Assembly (NCBI GenBank): GCA_013396915.1
Contig: VWZL01002055.1
Span: forward strand, 878,040 to 942,039
DNA: 64,000 nt
Direction: 5' to 3'
Origin: Stercorarius parasiticus
Lineage: Eukaryota; Chordata; Aves; Charadriiformes; Stercorariidae
This document shows, in pieces, positions 50,811 through 64,000 of this stretch. The notes under the pieces are model-generated. The model did not search any database and was not told the DNA's origin. It saw only the letters and a list, made by a program, of their open reading frames with translations. Position 1 is the first letter of the stretch, and each line of letters begins with the position of its first letter. The translations under genes were made by a program, and so were the position numbers.

Positions 50811-53800
50811 ACAAAACACACCCACACCCTACACTTCTGTCACAACCACCTTCCTTCCCATCCCCTACAACCTAGTCACCTTATGAGGCCAGCTTTTTCC
50901 TCTACTTTTCCTCTTAAATTGAAACCAGCTCTTCAAAGCTTCAGTCTTCAAAACCCCCGCTCTCTCTTTGGAAAGGAGCAACTTGCCCTCAGGAGACCCC
51001 AGTCATTTGCACACAACTTGGGTGCTACCACCAGCTAGCACCCAGTCTCACCACACTAATAAGGAGGCACTTTGATGGCAGGGAGGCTACACTGAGTCTC
51101 ACCTAACCTTCTGCACAACCAGCAGCTAAACTTGTCTCGGTACAGAGCTATAAGGCTGAAGTTTACATTCTGTGTGACAACTGTGGCTGGTGATATACTG
51201 GAAAACAAAGGGAATTTGAGGAGGGCAGAGATCTTCGGTTGTGTTTAGGCATCGTTAACACCTCATTAAAAGTAGGTGAACAAGAAGCAGTTTAACTGAA
51301 AGTTTTATGAAGACTGCTTTGGTAGGATCCAAACTTGAAATAAAAAATACCTTTGGGCACTTTTTTTGTTATTCAAGTGCTGCCTTACACACACACAGAT
51401 GCACTTTAAGGAGACAAACAGAAGTGGACATTTCTCTTTTGTAACACAATACCAAAATGAAATAGTAGCATTTCAAAAACATAATTAGGTCTTCCAAAAA
51501 TCACTCCTCTGGAGCCCTGTAAAAATACCACAGGCATATAGATTTGTTTTTCATTCAGGAAACAGTTTGTTTTTCTCCCAACCCCTTTCTTAAGTTCTTC
51601 GGTTTAAAGACAATTTGTTTGCAAGACACTAATTTATTATTCACCATTACTTCCTAAACAAATCTAATCACAGATGTTCATTTGTACCAGATAAATTTCT
51701 GAACATTTACCCTCCTTATATTCTTTACTAGTTACGCAAAATAGCACAAGTAGCCATCTTAAGTGTTTTTCTATAGAATTGGGGGTGGAGGTGGTGTTTT
51801 CTATTACCCTACATGGTGAGACAGGCACTGTTTCTACAGTTCTGCTCTACCAGATATATATTTTTATGTCTGTCACCATGCATTGGTTCATATAGGTTCA
51901 AATCCACATGAGTACCTCACAATATTTGTATTTTTGAAAGTTGTTTTTGTTTGTTGTTTTTTTTTCCTATATTACCTGCAGTGATGTAAGTTGCACCGAA
52001 GGTTAGGAAAATGGGGATAAAACCCCAACCTACTAGGTGTATTAATAAAACCAGAATACAATTGATAGTAGGCAGCTGGTATTGCCTGTTCCCTGCTACT
52101 TACATCTAAACACAACCTGGTCACTGTGTTCAGTTATCCCAGAGGCAACATTTCAGAACCCACAAGGCAGCGATACACTGCAGTAAGCCCAGTTAGGGCA
52201 AAGAAGGGGTTCTCTAGATCAAAGGAAAGCACAGGAGAGGATCTGAGCAAATAAATACGATTAGTTTTATGTATGCTAAGTATTGTTTTGTGCTATTGCT
52301 CAATAGATTTGGAAGCTAACATGAGATATTATACACCAAATATGTGCTACGTCACAGAAATTTAAATTTAGAGAAAGTTAATGTTAATTGGGAAGTTAAA
52401 TTAATTAGAAAAATATACAACTAAAACGTTTTTGAGGGTAACATCTCAAGGGGATGAATAATGAGCGTAGTAACAATTAACAGCTTATATTTATTTACTT
52501 AAGTTGAATTCTACCTTTAAAATGGCACTGCCCTGTGGTGGTGACAATGCAGGATTCTCTTTAACCCAACAGAACCTCCAGATGCACCGACTCTCAGAAG
52601 ACTCATACAGCTAGAAGAAATCAAAACTATACCTTCTTTGGAAAGAGCCAAATGGCATCTCCCTATAAACACATCCAAGATTTTGCAAGTATATAGACCT
52701 ACTGATTGCTTGACAGAAGTGTTCTTGAAATGGTAAAAAAAAATAATCTATTTAGATTACATTTGAACGCATTTAACCTCGGAAACAACACTAGCTATAA
52801 AGTGAGAACATTTTCACTACCCAGACCTCCAACCCATCCTGTCATGCCCATGTTTATGACCCTCATCTCTTCAGCTTCACTAGTTTTAAGGGTTCCCAAT
52901 GCTTGCTCACGAGTGTCTGATTTCAGGTTGGAACCTGAAGCATAATAAAGCATAGTCATTATGATTTTACACTTATTTGAACTCTTATTAAAAATAATAT
53001 TTAAAAATGCACCTTTTCTATTCCCACTGAAAAATTAGCAGCAATTATTCTAGGTCCAGCTTGCCTTTAATACTAACCTTATGTGTGAAAGGAGGACAAA
53101 GGTAACTTGCAAAAGGTTATTAAAATATCAAAAAATCATTTCATGATTGATCATTATACATATCATATTGCAGCATGGGATCATACATAATACCAGCATG
53201 AGAGAACCTGTAATAGCAATATGAGGGCACTGCTCAGGGGTTTAGTGTGTAGAGGGAGCAACTGTAATGAAAAAGGTGAAAAAAATAATAGGAAAAAAGG
53301 CCACAATTAGGGATACCTTTTGAAATGAAAGAATAAAGACTCAGAAAGTGGTATAGTTAAGTATTTTTAAGCGTATTTGAAACTTATAACCTGCTCAAGT
53401 CCTAGTTTTTAATGAGGCACCACAGATGAAAAGGGGACAGAAATAATTTTAAATGAACAATCGGGGGAGTACTTGAAAATCAGGAACTTGAGGGGGTTTA
53501 GGGAAAAGCATTAAACAGAACTCTTGGCCACAAAGGTTGAAAGTGTCTTTCACGTATAATATCAGTGTTGAAACAGCTGTAATTTCATCTGTATCTTTCA
53601 GACAAAACCTGTCCAAAGAAAGTGCTATTGATCTAATGGCTAAAATATACAGATCTCCCTAGAAATACGTGAACAATATTTGATTTAAACTCATTTCATG
53701 TCATAAAAAATGCCACAATTATTCATAGCAATTATGCAAGAGATACTGCAATTTCTAATTACAGTAAAATAATAAGTACCTATTTATCAACTGAGGTTCA

Positions 53801-54955
53801 AATATCGTCCCACTTATTTGCTTCATGAAAATTGTAGTTTAGATACTGTATGTGCCCATATTTCTCGACAGGTATTTCATTTGAAATGTGCCTCACCTTC
53901 ATTAGAATACAGCAGAGGCATGAAGTGCATAATCTACAATTCTTATAAGGCAAAGGGCATCTCAGAAAGATATTTCAATAGCAAATTGAGCTGGAAGAAA
54001 ATGTGTCAGTTCAATTCACAGAAGTGAAGAGATTTCATTTTAACCTACTTATCTCAATGCTCCATGAGCAAGATTTAAGAATGGATGGGACATAATTTTA
54101 CAGATATAACAATAAACCTACCAGTAAAAAACTAGATTCTCAAATGCCAAGCATTCAAAACCAGCTCTTGTGGCATTATTTATCAGTAAATTTTAGAAGC
54201 TCTGGGCTCTTTGCAGTTGTACCCCTACTGTAAATTATGACATCTTAAAGAAAACTTCTCCACAGACCTCAGGATCTTGGAGACACTTAATATCAGAGTT
54301 GAAAACTTTACCAGTAAAGCAAACAGCAATTTCCAGTGTCGATATCCAGCAATGTTCATGGTACCATTCTCCTGTTTAAAAAAAAAAAAAAACAACAAAA
54401 AAACCAAGGAGGAGTAAAAGCAAGGACAGCAAGTAAAAAAAATAATATTTTAACTTGGGTTAAAAGAAACACTGTCCAACTTAAGTCCATACATAAGATT
54501 CCTTCTTTTGCATAAGCAGCTCACCATGCAAATTCCCTGAAACACTAGAACCTTTCAATTAAGAAGTGAAATTCAGTAATATTTCAGAAAATAATCCTGG
54601 GATGAATTGATTGATTTCTCCCTCATCTACCATCTCTACATCAATTTGTAGATTTTACATGTTGCAGACTGGCTGATGAAGGTAATGTCCCCAACTCTTT
54701 GTAGTCACCCCACAGCCAGAACACCTGACACAGATGTGACATTGACAATTGCTGCCTCTGACACTGTAAATCCATTTTAACTTGTCACAGAGCTCTAATA
54801 CAGTTTGTTTTGCAGAATCACTATCTTTGGAACACTTGCTCCTCTCTGAGGTTTCGAAATGAATGCCTAGACCTATGCAATTTGTTAGAGAGGAAGTTCT
54901 GTCTGCTTTTTAGCAGAAGCCAATTCAGTATGATTTCAAAGCATAAAAGAAAATA
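50811..54955. other. Non-genic AT-rich DNA
   Basis: No supported gene. A C-rich, purine-poor stretch lies at 50811-50960. A 15-nt A run is at 54378-54392. Frames up to about 80 codons have no recognisable motif. Confidence 0.55.
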
Positions 54956-55005
54956 TTGGCTTTATCCTATTGAAAGTCTTTTGGCTTCATCCTATTGAAA
55001 ATTGA
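54956..55005. repeat. Tandem duplication, 25-bp unit
   Basis: Two adjacent 25-nt units start at 54956 and 54981. Their first 20 nt (TTGGCTTTATCCTATTGAAA in the first) differ at one position, and the last five are more diverged. A recent or well-preserved slippage duplication. Confidence 0.85.
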
Positions 55006-55974
55006 TCTACCCTACAGACTATTTAAACATTCTATATTTGTGTCATATTTAAATTAGATATTATCCCCATTCACAATATAGTAGAATGAAATGTAACCCT
55101 ACATAACTTCGCAAAACTCATGCAAAGCCTGTAAGAAATATGGTTCATGGCTCCAATGCTCATCCTCCATTTACTGCTCTGTGATTTTTATTGCGCATGC
55201 TTCTGTAGGCTAGCAGTTGCCACTCTTCCCTGACTGAAGGAACTGTTTAGTTCAATGAATCCCTTGTTTGATCAGTTATAAGGCCTTAAAGACTTAAGTC
55301 TCACTCCCTAGCAAAACTACACTGACATTAAAATTAGGAAGGCAGGGAAAAAAAAAAGCCCTTCATTATGCTCACAGCTCTTCAGTGCACTCACCTACAG
55401 TCTCTCTTAGCTGAATATGCACCATGTACTCTAAAATAATCTGGCATACACCCTCTGAAAACCAATTTTTCCCAGAATGATTTTACAGTGTCTGACAATT
55501 AACTTTTCGGGTGCTTAACCATCACACTGTCCTATCTTCCAGGTGTTATGCTTTCAAGACAACATTAGACTCAGGGGATGGAGTGTCAGTGACAATACAA
55601 ATGCCACTCCAGTCCTCTCAGGCTGGCAAGCACATACAGGCCTACATTTGGAAGCAGTGGATTTTTTTGCTCCATGGTATGTATAATCCTGCGATAGGAA
55701 ATACTGCTAACACAGTTAGCAAAGTTTGGAAGGGTACTGAAACCTAAGCCAGGGAAGACCTAGAAATACACAAGTTACTCAATTTAATACATTTTAAAAA
55801 AATTTTGCTTTTTTTGGTAAATAAAAAAAATTGTAGGAGCTATGGAAAAAACCCCAAACTTTAGGATGTGTGACCTTAGGTGGAAAGAGGTTCTCAGAAG
55901 CCGATTGTAAAAAGCATATTAAACAGGGATTAAGAGATAAGAGATTTAAAGATGAGACAGAGCCTGGAACAAAA
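55006..55974. other. Non-genic DNA
   Basis: No supported gene or repeat seen. Confidence 0.55.
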
Positions 55975-56075
55975 ATACAGAACACCACAACTGTAATCCT
56001 AGCTCTGCCAGTATTATATCTTGTGGCCTTTGCAAAGTCATTTAACCCCCACTTGGAGAAGCAGCTTTACTCTCC
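55975..56075 (+). mobile_element. MIR-like SINE fragment
   Basis: 'AATCCTAGCTCTGCCAGTAT' (55995-56014) then 'TTGTGGCCTTTGCAAAGTCA' (56021-56040) and 'TTTAACCCCCACTTGG' match, in order, the MIR core 'aatcctggctctgccact... tgtgaccttgggcaagtcacttaacc' in plus orientation. Assignment by recall. Confidence 0.65.
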
Positions 56076-59000
56076 GTGGATTATGTTCCCGGGTACCAAT
56101 ACAAGTTTTTAACTTAGCCCGAATTTGTGCAAAGTACACACAATGCATTGGTATATTGTTATACTGTCCCAGAGTTTCAAGCAATGGTATTTAATGCACA
56201 TTCTGACTTATTAGAAGAATGTGTAGAAAAAAGCAGTCCCAAAAGGCTGAGATTTTAAATGCATATTTAGGACTAATAGATACACATTTTATAAAAAACA
56301 TCCTACAAGGATCAGCTCTATTGAAATTCTAGTCACAGTTCACATTAAGCCTGCTTATTGTTTTCTATTTAAGAAAGGAATTACTTCAACTCAGGAACTG
56401 TTTATAAATTTAAATACTATTCCTTTACAGAAGCGTTTTTATTATTATTACAAGTGTAGGTCTTGACAGAGACTGAATTACAGCGTTCAATAGTTTTTTC
56501 CCCTTTTTCCATTGGGAAGTTCAACAGATTGCACTAAGGGAAAGGTAGAGACGGAGTTATTAGAAAAGCCTGAAATTGTGTAACTTCAGAATTTGCTTTT
56601 GTCTCTATTCTGCAAGAAGTGCCTTTTTAAATATATCATTAATTATATGCCTGTATCATCATGGTTATGTGATATGACGTTTTCTTCCAACAGACAAACC
56701 GCATAGCCCACTGAAGACAACTGTATAGCTTGTGGATTGTTTACGAAAACCAGGGTGTTTTTTTTCCACTGCTGCCAGGTTATTGAAAATAGGTACAGAT
56801 TTAACAAAACAAACATTCACTCTTCACAGACGAAACAGAATTTACTGACTGTCATGAATACTGGAATAGATTTAGCTCCTTCTACAGCTTAAACAATAAT
56901 TGTGATACAGCCTCTGTAAAGATTTCTGAGGGTCTTTCAAGACCAGTGGAAACCCATGACGCTAACATCCATTTACACAAAGTCTAGTAGACAAACTTTC
57001 CGCTCCCTGTAACCGTTAAAAGCTGAATAGGTTAATACATAGCATCACTTATTATGTGCATCTTTTTTACTCTTTCAAGAATGAAAAAAGATGAAGGACA
57101 AACTCAAACAATTTCTGTGTAATTCACAAGTGTGGAAACAGGAGTATGCATTCTGTATCCTCTCATGATGGACAGATTTCAACAAAATTTAGTAACATAT
57201 TACAAGAAGTATGATGAACTGAGTTGCCTTTTATACGCTGTATCTTTATTTATTAATATATGGATTCATATTTTATTACCTGAAAGTAAACTATAGCTTG
57301 AAAAGGTGATAGAAAAGATAAGTCTAGGAATAAGAGAAGCATCTGCCAAAGGTGCTACTGGTTCTTCAACACAGAATAAACTAGTAAACGATGTTAGTTA
57401 AAAGCAACCTCTACAAACTTCAGCTCACTACAAACTAAATCTAGCATCCTAAGGGAGTCAGAGGGAATTATCCTACTGAATTTGATAAGAATCTTATGTT
57501 TTCTGTAGTATTCTCTGAAAAGGAAACTGTTTTCAGTAACACTTTATCGTATAACTTCAGATTTAGCAATAATGCCAAATAATGGAGAACAGTATAAAAA
57601 CATTTAATCACACAGAAGTTAAAGCATTGTCTTTCTATTAACAGCTTTTAAAAATTTTTTTACACCCATCCTTTGTCAGAGAGGTACAACACATGCATCA
57701 GATTACCATTAATAAAGGAGTATAAAAGTAAAAAATGGAACATAAAGAAATGCTGTTGTATTTAGATGAGGGGGGGAGTATGTTTGCTATTTCAAGACCC
57801 AAAAATGGGATAACAAAAGATATAATTAAATATAACATCTTTGTTCAAAAACACTCAAAACTGCTATTGTAATAACACAAAAAGCAAATGTTCTGGCTGG
57901 ACGGCAGCAGGAGACGTAGTTTTCCCAAAATTGTCATTTTCCCATACCTCATTCAAATGTATGTTCTTAGTTCCACAGACAGAGTTCACATAGGTATCTC
58001 ACTCCAAAATTAGAACAATAAAATAATTTAATTATACTGTAAGTCTTATCAGTAGGACTAGGTGCAACTTTATTTGGGGAAAAATTGTATTTAAAGTTCC
58101 TCGTGAAATATAGCCTTATTAGGAAATCCTTCTTCTCAAGATATAGAACATTGTGCCAAATGTTCAGAATTATAGCCCACAATTCCATTCTGTTTGTAGT
58201 ACAGATTTTCTGGCACATTCAATTTTTATTTTAATTATTTTATTCTGGGGAACAGAGTGGTCAGATTTATTACCAAGGTGGACTCCAAAGGCAATATTAT
58301 TATAGTTCTAACAGGTGAGTAAACCAATACATTCCTTCAAACCATAAAGTAACTAACTGCACTTGGAGAAAATAGATCTGAAGAGCTGAAGCAGAAGAGT
58401 TCAGGGGGGAGTAAGAGCCTCATTCCAAGAGTGAAAAGGCTGTATAACACAGAAAGAAAACATATTACTACTTCTAAACGTCTGCTCAGGTTCTAGAACA
58501 TACCAATAACCTGAATTAGGTAAGAGTACGTTCTGGCCTTGATCCATCAAATAATTTTAGTATTCATACTCAACTTTTTTTTTTTTAAACATTCATCCTT
58601 TCATCTTTGTTTTCTCACAGGGACATAGGGGTACAGCCTTAAATGGCAGGTAAAAAGTGTTAAGTTGGTCAAAATTATAAACAACAGTACATATTCCTTG
58701 CTTGAGTAACTGAATATCTTGAGTAAAAAAAGAGGGGAAGGATGATGAACTGGTGAATAAAATTTATGTGGTTTTATCACATCCATGTATGATTTTGTAG
58801 AAATAAGAAAAGGTATCATCAGGAAAAAAACAGCATGAAATCAATGTTTCATATGTTATGACATCTCAACATTTTATACATCAAAAATTCAAAATACACT
58901 CTCAAAACCTCAAAAGAAGTAGATACGATGCAATTCTACATATCAGTAAAATGGAGCCACTTCTGGATTAGAATACAGCAGCAATTCAGCAGCACACATC

Positions 59001-61108
59001 AGTTTTTATGACAGGACATTAAAAATTACTGTTATTCATTTCAAATTGCTGTAGATAATTACACAATTTAATTGTAAAGCTGGAAATACTCCAGATATGA
59101 AAGGTGCTAATACCTTTCATCTTACAAAAAAATGACGTGCTCTCTAATGATTCTAAGTGTTATCCACAAGGCTTTTCATACAGTACCTTCTAGCACTATG
59201 ATAAAGCACAAATTTATGGCCAATTTGAATAAAAGAGCAAGGCACCTTATGACAATATCATTACCAACTGTGAGGAGAATTTACTTTAAGGTATTCCACC
59301 CTAAGTAGATGGAACATCTAAACGCTTCTGTGGTTAACAGTATTGCAGCCTGGAGTACATGGCTGGTTTACAATGCCTTCTTATCAAAGATACATACACA
59401 AATATAGCATTAAATTGAGCAAGCAAAATGCTATCAACATCATGGAATTATATGCAGTGTTTCTTATTTTAGTTTGTAGTGTTTTTCTGGGTTTGTTTTT
59501 CTCTAAATTGAATTAATCCCACAGATTTCCAAATCACTCTTCATATTCAGAAGACTGCTAAAATACAGTACCAAATAGCATCAAAAGGATAAACTATTTT
59601 AAATATCGTAAAATATTAAGTCCAGTAAGATTATACCTCAGTCTTTCTCTTGCAGTCCTAACAGCATGATCCCAGCAAAGCTACTCAGCCTATGCTAGAA
59701 ATATGCAATTTAAAATAGTCTTTACACCTCCTATCACAAAGGAAAACCATTTATATCTATTTTTCCTTTTGAAAAAAGTAAAGACTATTTTAAGTACCAA
59801 AAGTCATGATTCTCCCATGCTTCCTTCAAACTTGCATCCAATTTGTAATCCAAACAGTAACCTGCTGGTATATTACACTAATATAGTCCTCCTTTGGTCA
59901 TGTTCTTATGATTTGTAATAGAAGTAAATGACTACAGAGATATTCTGATGGCAAAAAAAAAAAAAAAACACAAAAAAAAATCCAAAAAGAAACACCACAC
60001 TGAAACCAAGCAATGACAGAAACATACTTTTCAGTTTCATGATGTTTTGGAATTTCAACCAGTTGTTTCATGAATAAGAAAAATTAAACTTTGTACTTAT
60101 GGATGGTTAGTCTCCCACTGAGGTTTTTCCACACAGCTATCAGATATATCAAATTTAAGCAAAGAAGTTTGCATCCTTCAGTGTTACTGTCAAACCAATA
60201 GAAGTTTGAGGCAGATAATTCTAACATTTGGAATAGCTGAAACGTAGACAACACACACAAAAATGCAAGAAGTGATAGGTTGCAAACTCAAGCCTTTAAA
60301 TGAGGAAACAACTGAGTTAATGAATGTCTTTGCCTCATTTGCTGCAGAGAATAGCAGTTTGCTTAATGAGCAGCTCTTCAGTATTTTTGTTCGTTGACAT
60401 TGAACCAAAATGACTCCTGCTTTATTTATTGCACACTATTTAAAATAGTATTCTGGCAGTAGTTAGTTTTTCCACTTAATTTTTCTTTAGCATTCATCAG
60501 TATTCCGTCCTACAATTTTGCAAGCATGGATTATATTGAATTCTTGTAGCTTTCCTATGAGGTGAGGGTTTGGTATTAACATGAGACTATTCTTTGGCTT
60601 CTCATCTCATTCATTATAACTTTTCAGGTAAGTTTTCAAAGACAAAAGCCTTTCTAACTACCCAGCCCTGATTCATCACCAAAGGAGATGTACTGTGAAT
60701 AAGGCACAGCCCTCAATGCAAAAAGCATGGGATTGTGTAATTAGAGTAGTCTGTGCTGCAGCCACACCAACACTTTGACACCAGGGGTGTCAGCAAGGTT
60801 GTAATTCTGACTGTAGCCTGATAGAGAAACAAAAACATGGCAATAGCAAACCATCACAGGAGGGAGTTAGAACATCCTCCAGAGGATTTCATGGATTTTT
60901 TACTTTCTAAATTTTTCTACTACCAACCATGTCAAAACTCTTACTTATCTCCCAGTCCTGGTATGATCTCCCTCTCATCCAATCTTTATTGGTTCCCATT
61001 CTGTTGCTTATCCATATCTACATCCCAATTCTGATCGCCATTGGATTTGTCATATGAGTCCTCAGCCTTCTTCCTAAGCCTGTTTCAGTTCTCTTTTTCA
61101 TGGTTTTC
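56076..61108. other. Non-genic AT-rich DNA
   Basis: About 5 kb with no supported gene. A-rich runs at 59953-59979. Short frames only. Confidence 0.55.
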
Positions 61109-61135
61109 TCCTCCTTTCTTCCTTTCTTCCTTTCT
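61109..61135. repeat. Pyrimidine-rich (CTTTCTTC)n-like repeat
   Basis: Repeated TTTCTTCC units in a polypyrimidine tract. A simple repeat. Confidence 0.8.
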
Positions 61136-63484
61136 TGCTCAGGCTCATTACTTCAACCTTTCTTGTGCTGTATCTTTTTCCTTGTGGTTCTGATACAGGT
61201 TTCTCTCTTTAGCCTTCTTTTTTAATCTCAGTATCCAGTCTTAACAGGCAGGACTGACAGCACCAGCTATAACTTCTTTATTACACATTCTAAAAGCCAC
61301 AGATTATGGTGTGTACCACCCCTTAGTCTCTCCCACTCATCCAGAGACTGAAAACTCTGTATTTAAGATGGAATTATTAATGATGGATTATCATATACCA
61401 GTGAATTCATTTTGGAAATCACTGTGGATACAAGATTGCTACAGCATTACAGTGCTTTTTAACAGCTTCGTGTTCCTTTTCAAGGGATAAGGAGCCACAT
61501 TAACAGAACAGAGACTGCTTCAAACTATCCCCTCCTACTGCAGTCCTGCAAATAACTGAAGTACAGAGGCAGGGCAAAACATAAAACAGCACTAGTTGTG
61601 GACTGAAATAAGAAAAAAAAAACACAGTTAAAAAAAGAGTTTAAAGAGTTATGTAAGAGTTAAAAGTAAAAATAAGGGAAAAAAGAATAAATAGGAATTT
61701 CCCCTTTCAGATACAGATTGACATTGAATTATACTCCAGTGATGTCAAAGTTCTCTCAGCAACTTTTAAGGAAAACAAGCATCTTACTAGAACTTTGTAC
61801 TTAGATACATATAATTTTGCAATTGAAATCAATTAAAGTTATATACGTGGATCTAAGGGCAGATCTAAGCTCTTTACAGTTCAAAAAGTTGGTGCTAATG
61901 AAAAAGCACACAAATAGATGCCAGAATTAGGTACAACATAAGCACTCTTTGCAAGAGAGGCACGTGTTAACAATATCAGTAATATTTAGATTATGCCCTA
62001 CGAAATTAGTGTTGCAATAGATTAACACTTCTCTGACCAGTGACTCAGCCAATCTTCTTTTAGAGTTCTTACGCAGACGGTAAATCCACAGTACCCACAC
62101 ATCTCTTAACTTTATAGCTTTTTAATAGAGAGGGACTGTAACAAATCAATATTTTTTTCTGCCCAACCACCATCTAATTGAAAAACTGACTTACGCAAGA
62201 CATCAGGTAGAGATGGAAGACTGACGTGAGGACCCTAGTTTCATTTGCAGTTCTAAAACATGAATACTCCTCTTTAACAGAGCAGGAAACAGTCAAGCCA
62301 GCAAACTTTTCAAACATCTAGCTATAAAAATAGAATGATCAACTATATTTCCAATCCAATTATTAATAACGTTGTTAAAACTATTTTGTTACAAAAAATA
62401 CTATTTTCACACTTTGTGAAATCTCAAATAGTGGTTCATAACACATTCTATTAAACAATGCAATGTTTTACCCTGTGCATTCTACATGCCTCTCTGCTTG
62501 GTATGCAACTCCTTTAGCATTACATACACATTTCTACGGAGCAGCTGAATTTACTGATATATCTAATTTCATCCAATCCCCACACCCATTTTCTTGTACA
62601 TCATAGGTATTCAATATTTACATGTTCACACCATAGTGACTGTTATCCCTTGGTAAATAGATTGGTAGACAGATGTAGGTTTACGGAAACATTCTAGTAA
62701 ACATGGACCAAGTAATTTTTTGCTAATTATTTATCATTATAAGAAGGAAAGATGATAATATACAGCACTACTGTATATTGCTTTTAATGATATGTCTAGA
62801 ATTGTTATTGCCAATCTTTACATGACAATGAAAACGATCATCCATAAAACAGTTCTTTGCTAAGCTAGGAGTATTAAATACTCCAGCTGAAGAAAACAAC
62901 ATGTGTTCCATATATATACAAAATACATGCATCTGAATGTAAAGTTATTTATGGTAAGGGCGGGGGGGAGGTTGGGTTAATAACAGAGACTAAGTTGGAG
63001 AGTAGTCTCTGATCAATGATCCATCCAAACTGCTATAAATGGGGTTTAGAACAGCAATCATAATTTTATCACCTAAGTGTCCTTCTTTGCTCATGTGCTC
63101 CTATTTTCTGGCCAAGAGAAGAAACATACTTCTTAGGTATTGCAACTGCAATTTCTCTATGCTGCTTAGACAAGTCACCTCAGGATGACCCAAGTCCACC
63201 TATTGGATCATACACACCATATTTGTACATCCAGTCACATCCTCCCGGTAAAGCTTCAGAGAAGAGAGACTGTTCTGAAAAAAGCTGTGTGTCGTGGCCG
63301 GCCAATAGAAACAGAATCATGTTGAACAGGTAGAATAATGATTTTAAAAAAAATACAAGAAATAAAGCATACAATAAAGTACATTCCTGTCTACCACTTA
63401 AAACTCGTTGAATAGTAGTTGTGATCTCCAAGAGGCTAAAGTAGGCAAAAACAGCTCTGGGATTGTATCTGTTGCTCCTTTCTG
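61136..63484. other. Non-genic AT-rich DNA with one G-quadruplex motif
   Basis: No gene seen. A canonical quadruplex motif (four G runs of three or more with short loops) lies at 62958-62976 and is otherwise unremarkable in context. Confidence 0.55.
62958..62976 (+). other. G-quadruplex motif
   Basis: GGG, C, then a run of seven G usable as GGG-G-GGG, AGGTT, GGG. This fits the four-run, short-loop rule. Folding or function in the cell is not shown. Confidence 0.6.
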
Positions 63485-63585
63485 TTGAAATAAATGGTCA
63501 ATATCCTAGCTTCACTGACATCAGTAGAAGAGCTCCTATTGACCTATGCAGAGCATGGATTTTACCCAATGAGTCCAATAGTGCA
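63485..63585. repeat. Possible old amniote interspersed repeat
   Basis: 'TCACTGACATCAGTAGAAGA' then 'GCTCCTATTGAC' and 'GGATTTTACCCAATG' recall an old repeat that is abundant in turtles and crocodiles and present in birds ('cattgacttcaatgggag ... caggatttcaccca'). Matched from memory with several mismatches. It may belong with the palindromic element near 3.7 kb. Confidence 0.35.
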
Positions 63586-64000
63586 TTAGGTCCCATTTTT
63601 CTTCAAGAACTTCACTGAAAGGATTAACAAGAACAATTAAAAGTAGCCTCACTACAAGCAAGTTAAAGATGAAGCATGGATGTTATCTGACATGTCTGCA
63701 AAGCTAGATAAAGCTTAGTGTTGTAGGAACCAACACCAGCAGAATTGAGTAATGATATCACAGAGATAAGAGCATAATTTGAGTATCAACACTTCCAGGG
63801 AAGGAGCAATTAAAAAAACAAACCATACTGAACTGCCTAAGAGACAGCTTTGTGTATCCTTACATCAGAGTTCTAAAACAAGAGAAAAAGTAGCTTTTAC
63901 TGCACACAGACAAGATCAGTTTTGGTATGAAACCGGCTACTGGGGGGAAAAAAAAGGTATTGACAACATCTTAGACATCTGAATACTGCTCTGGATAATA
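63586..64000. other. Non-genic DNA
   Basis: No gene or recognisable repeat. The 67-codon frame at 63779-63982 has no motif. Confidence 0.5.

Overview
The window reads as vertebrate nuclear DNA, most likely from a bird. It is AT-rich and CpG-poor, with no operon-like packing, ribosome-binding sites or long coding frames. The decisive evidence is its repeats. There are two fragments of the CR1 LINE family, which dominates bird and reptile genomes. There is also a solo LTR whose ends and body match an endogenous-retrovirus LTR that is common in neoavian birds. Older amniote repeats are present too: three MIR-like CORE-SINE pieces, two decayed LINE 3' segments in reverse orientation, and palindromic elements. 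The repeat families were recognised from memory, not by database search.

I find no protein-coding gene, tRNA, rRNA or CRISPR array that I can support. The window is therefore best described as gene desert or the inside of a very large intron. Almost all open frames are short chance frames. The exceptions worth noting are a CR1 ORF2 remnant at 22286-22600, a 298-codon minus-strand frame at 26786-27682 over a locally GC- and CpG-richer patch, and a 141-codon plus-strand frame at 47490-47915. I recognise neither of the last two as a known protein.

Layout. 1-20 kb: unique AT-rich DNA with a short tandem duplication near 1.4 kb, a palindromic repeat at 3.7 kb, an old LINE piece at 4.2-4.5 kb, a TA microsatellite at 13.5 kb, a poly-T run at 17.3 kb, a motif-dense stretch at 19.0 kb and a G-rich/GT-rich block at 20.0 kb. 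20-31 kb: the repeat-rich part, with an old LINE (20.4-21.0 kb), CR1 (22.2-22.7 kb), MIR (25.3 kb), the long frame (26.8-27.7 kb), the solo LTR (28.9-29.5 kb), MIR (29.8 kb) and a second, older CR1 (30.2-31.0 kb). 31-50 kb: mostly unique DNA with candidate conserved regulatory stretches at 37.3-37.6, 41.7-42.0 and 48.2-48.4 kb. 50-64 kb: an AT microsatellite, a 25-bp tandem duplication, a MIR copy and an old repeat near 63.5 kb.

Nothing here forms a multi-gene system. The more interesting signals are the candidate enhancer-like stretches, especially a perfect 10-bp inverted repeat with two ONECUT-type sites at 48213-48239, and the unexplained long frame near 27 kb. Both need comparative alignment to confirm.
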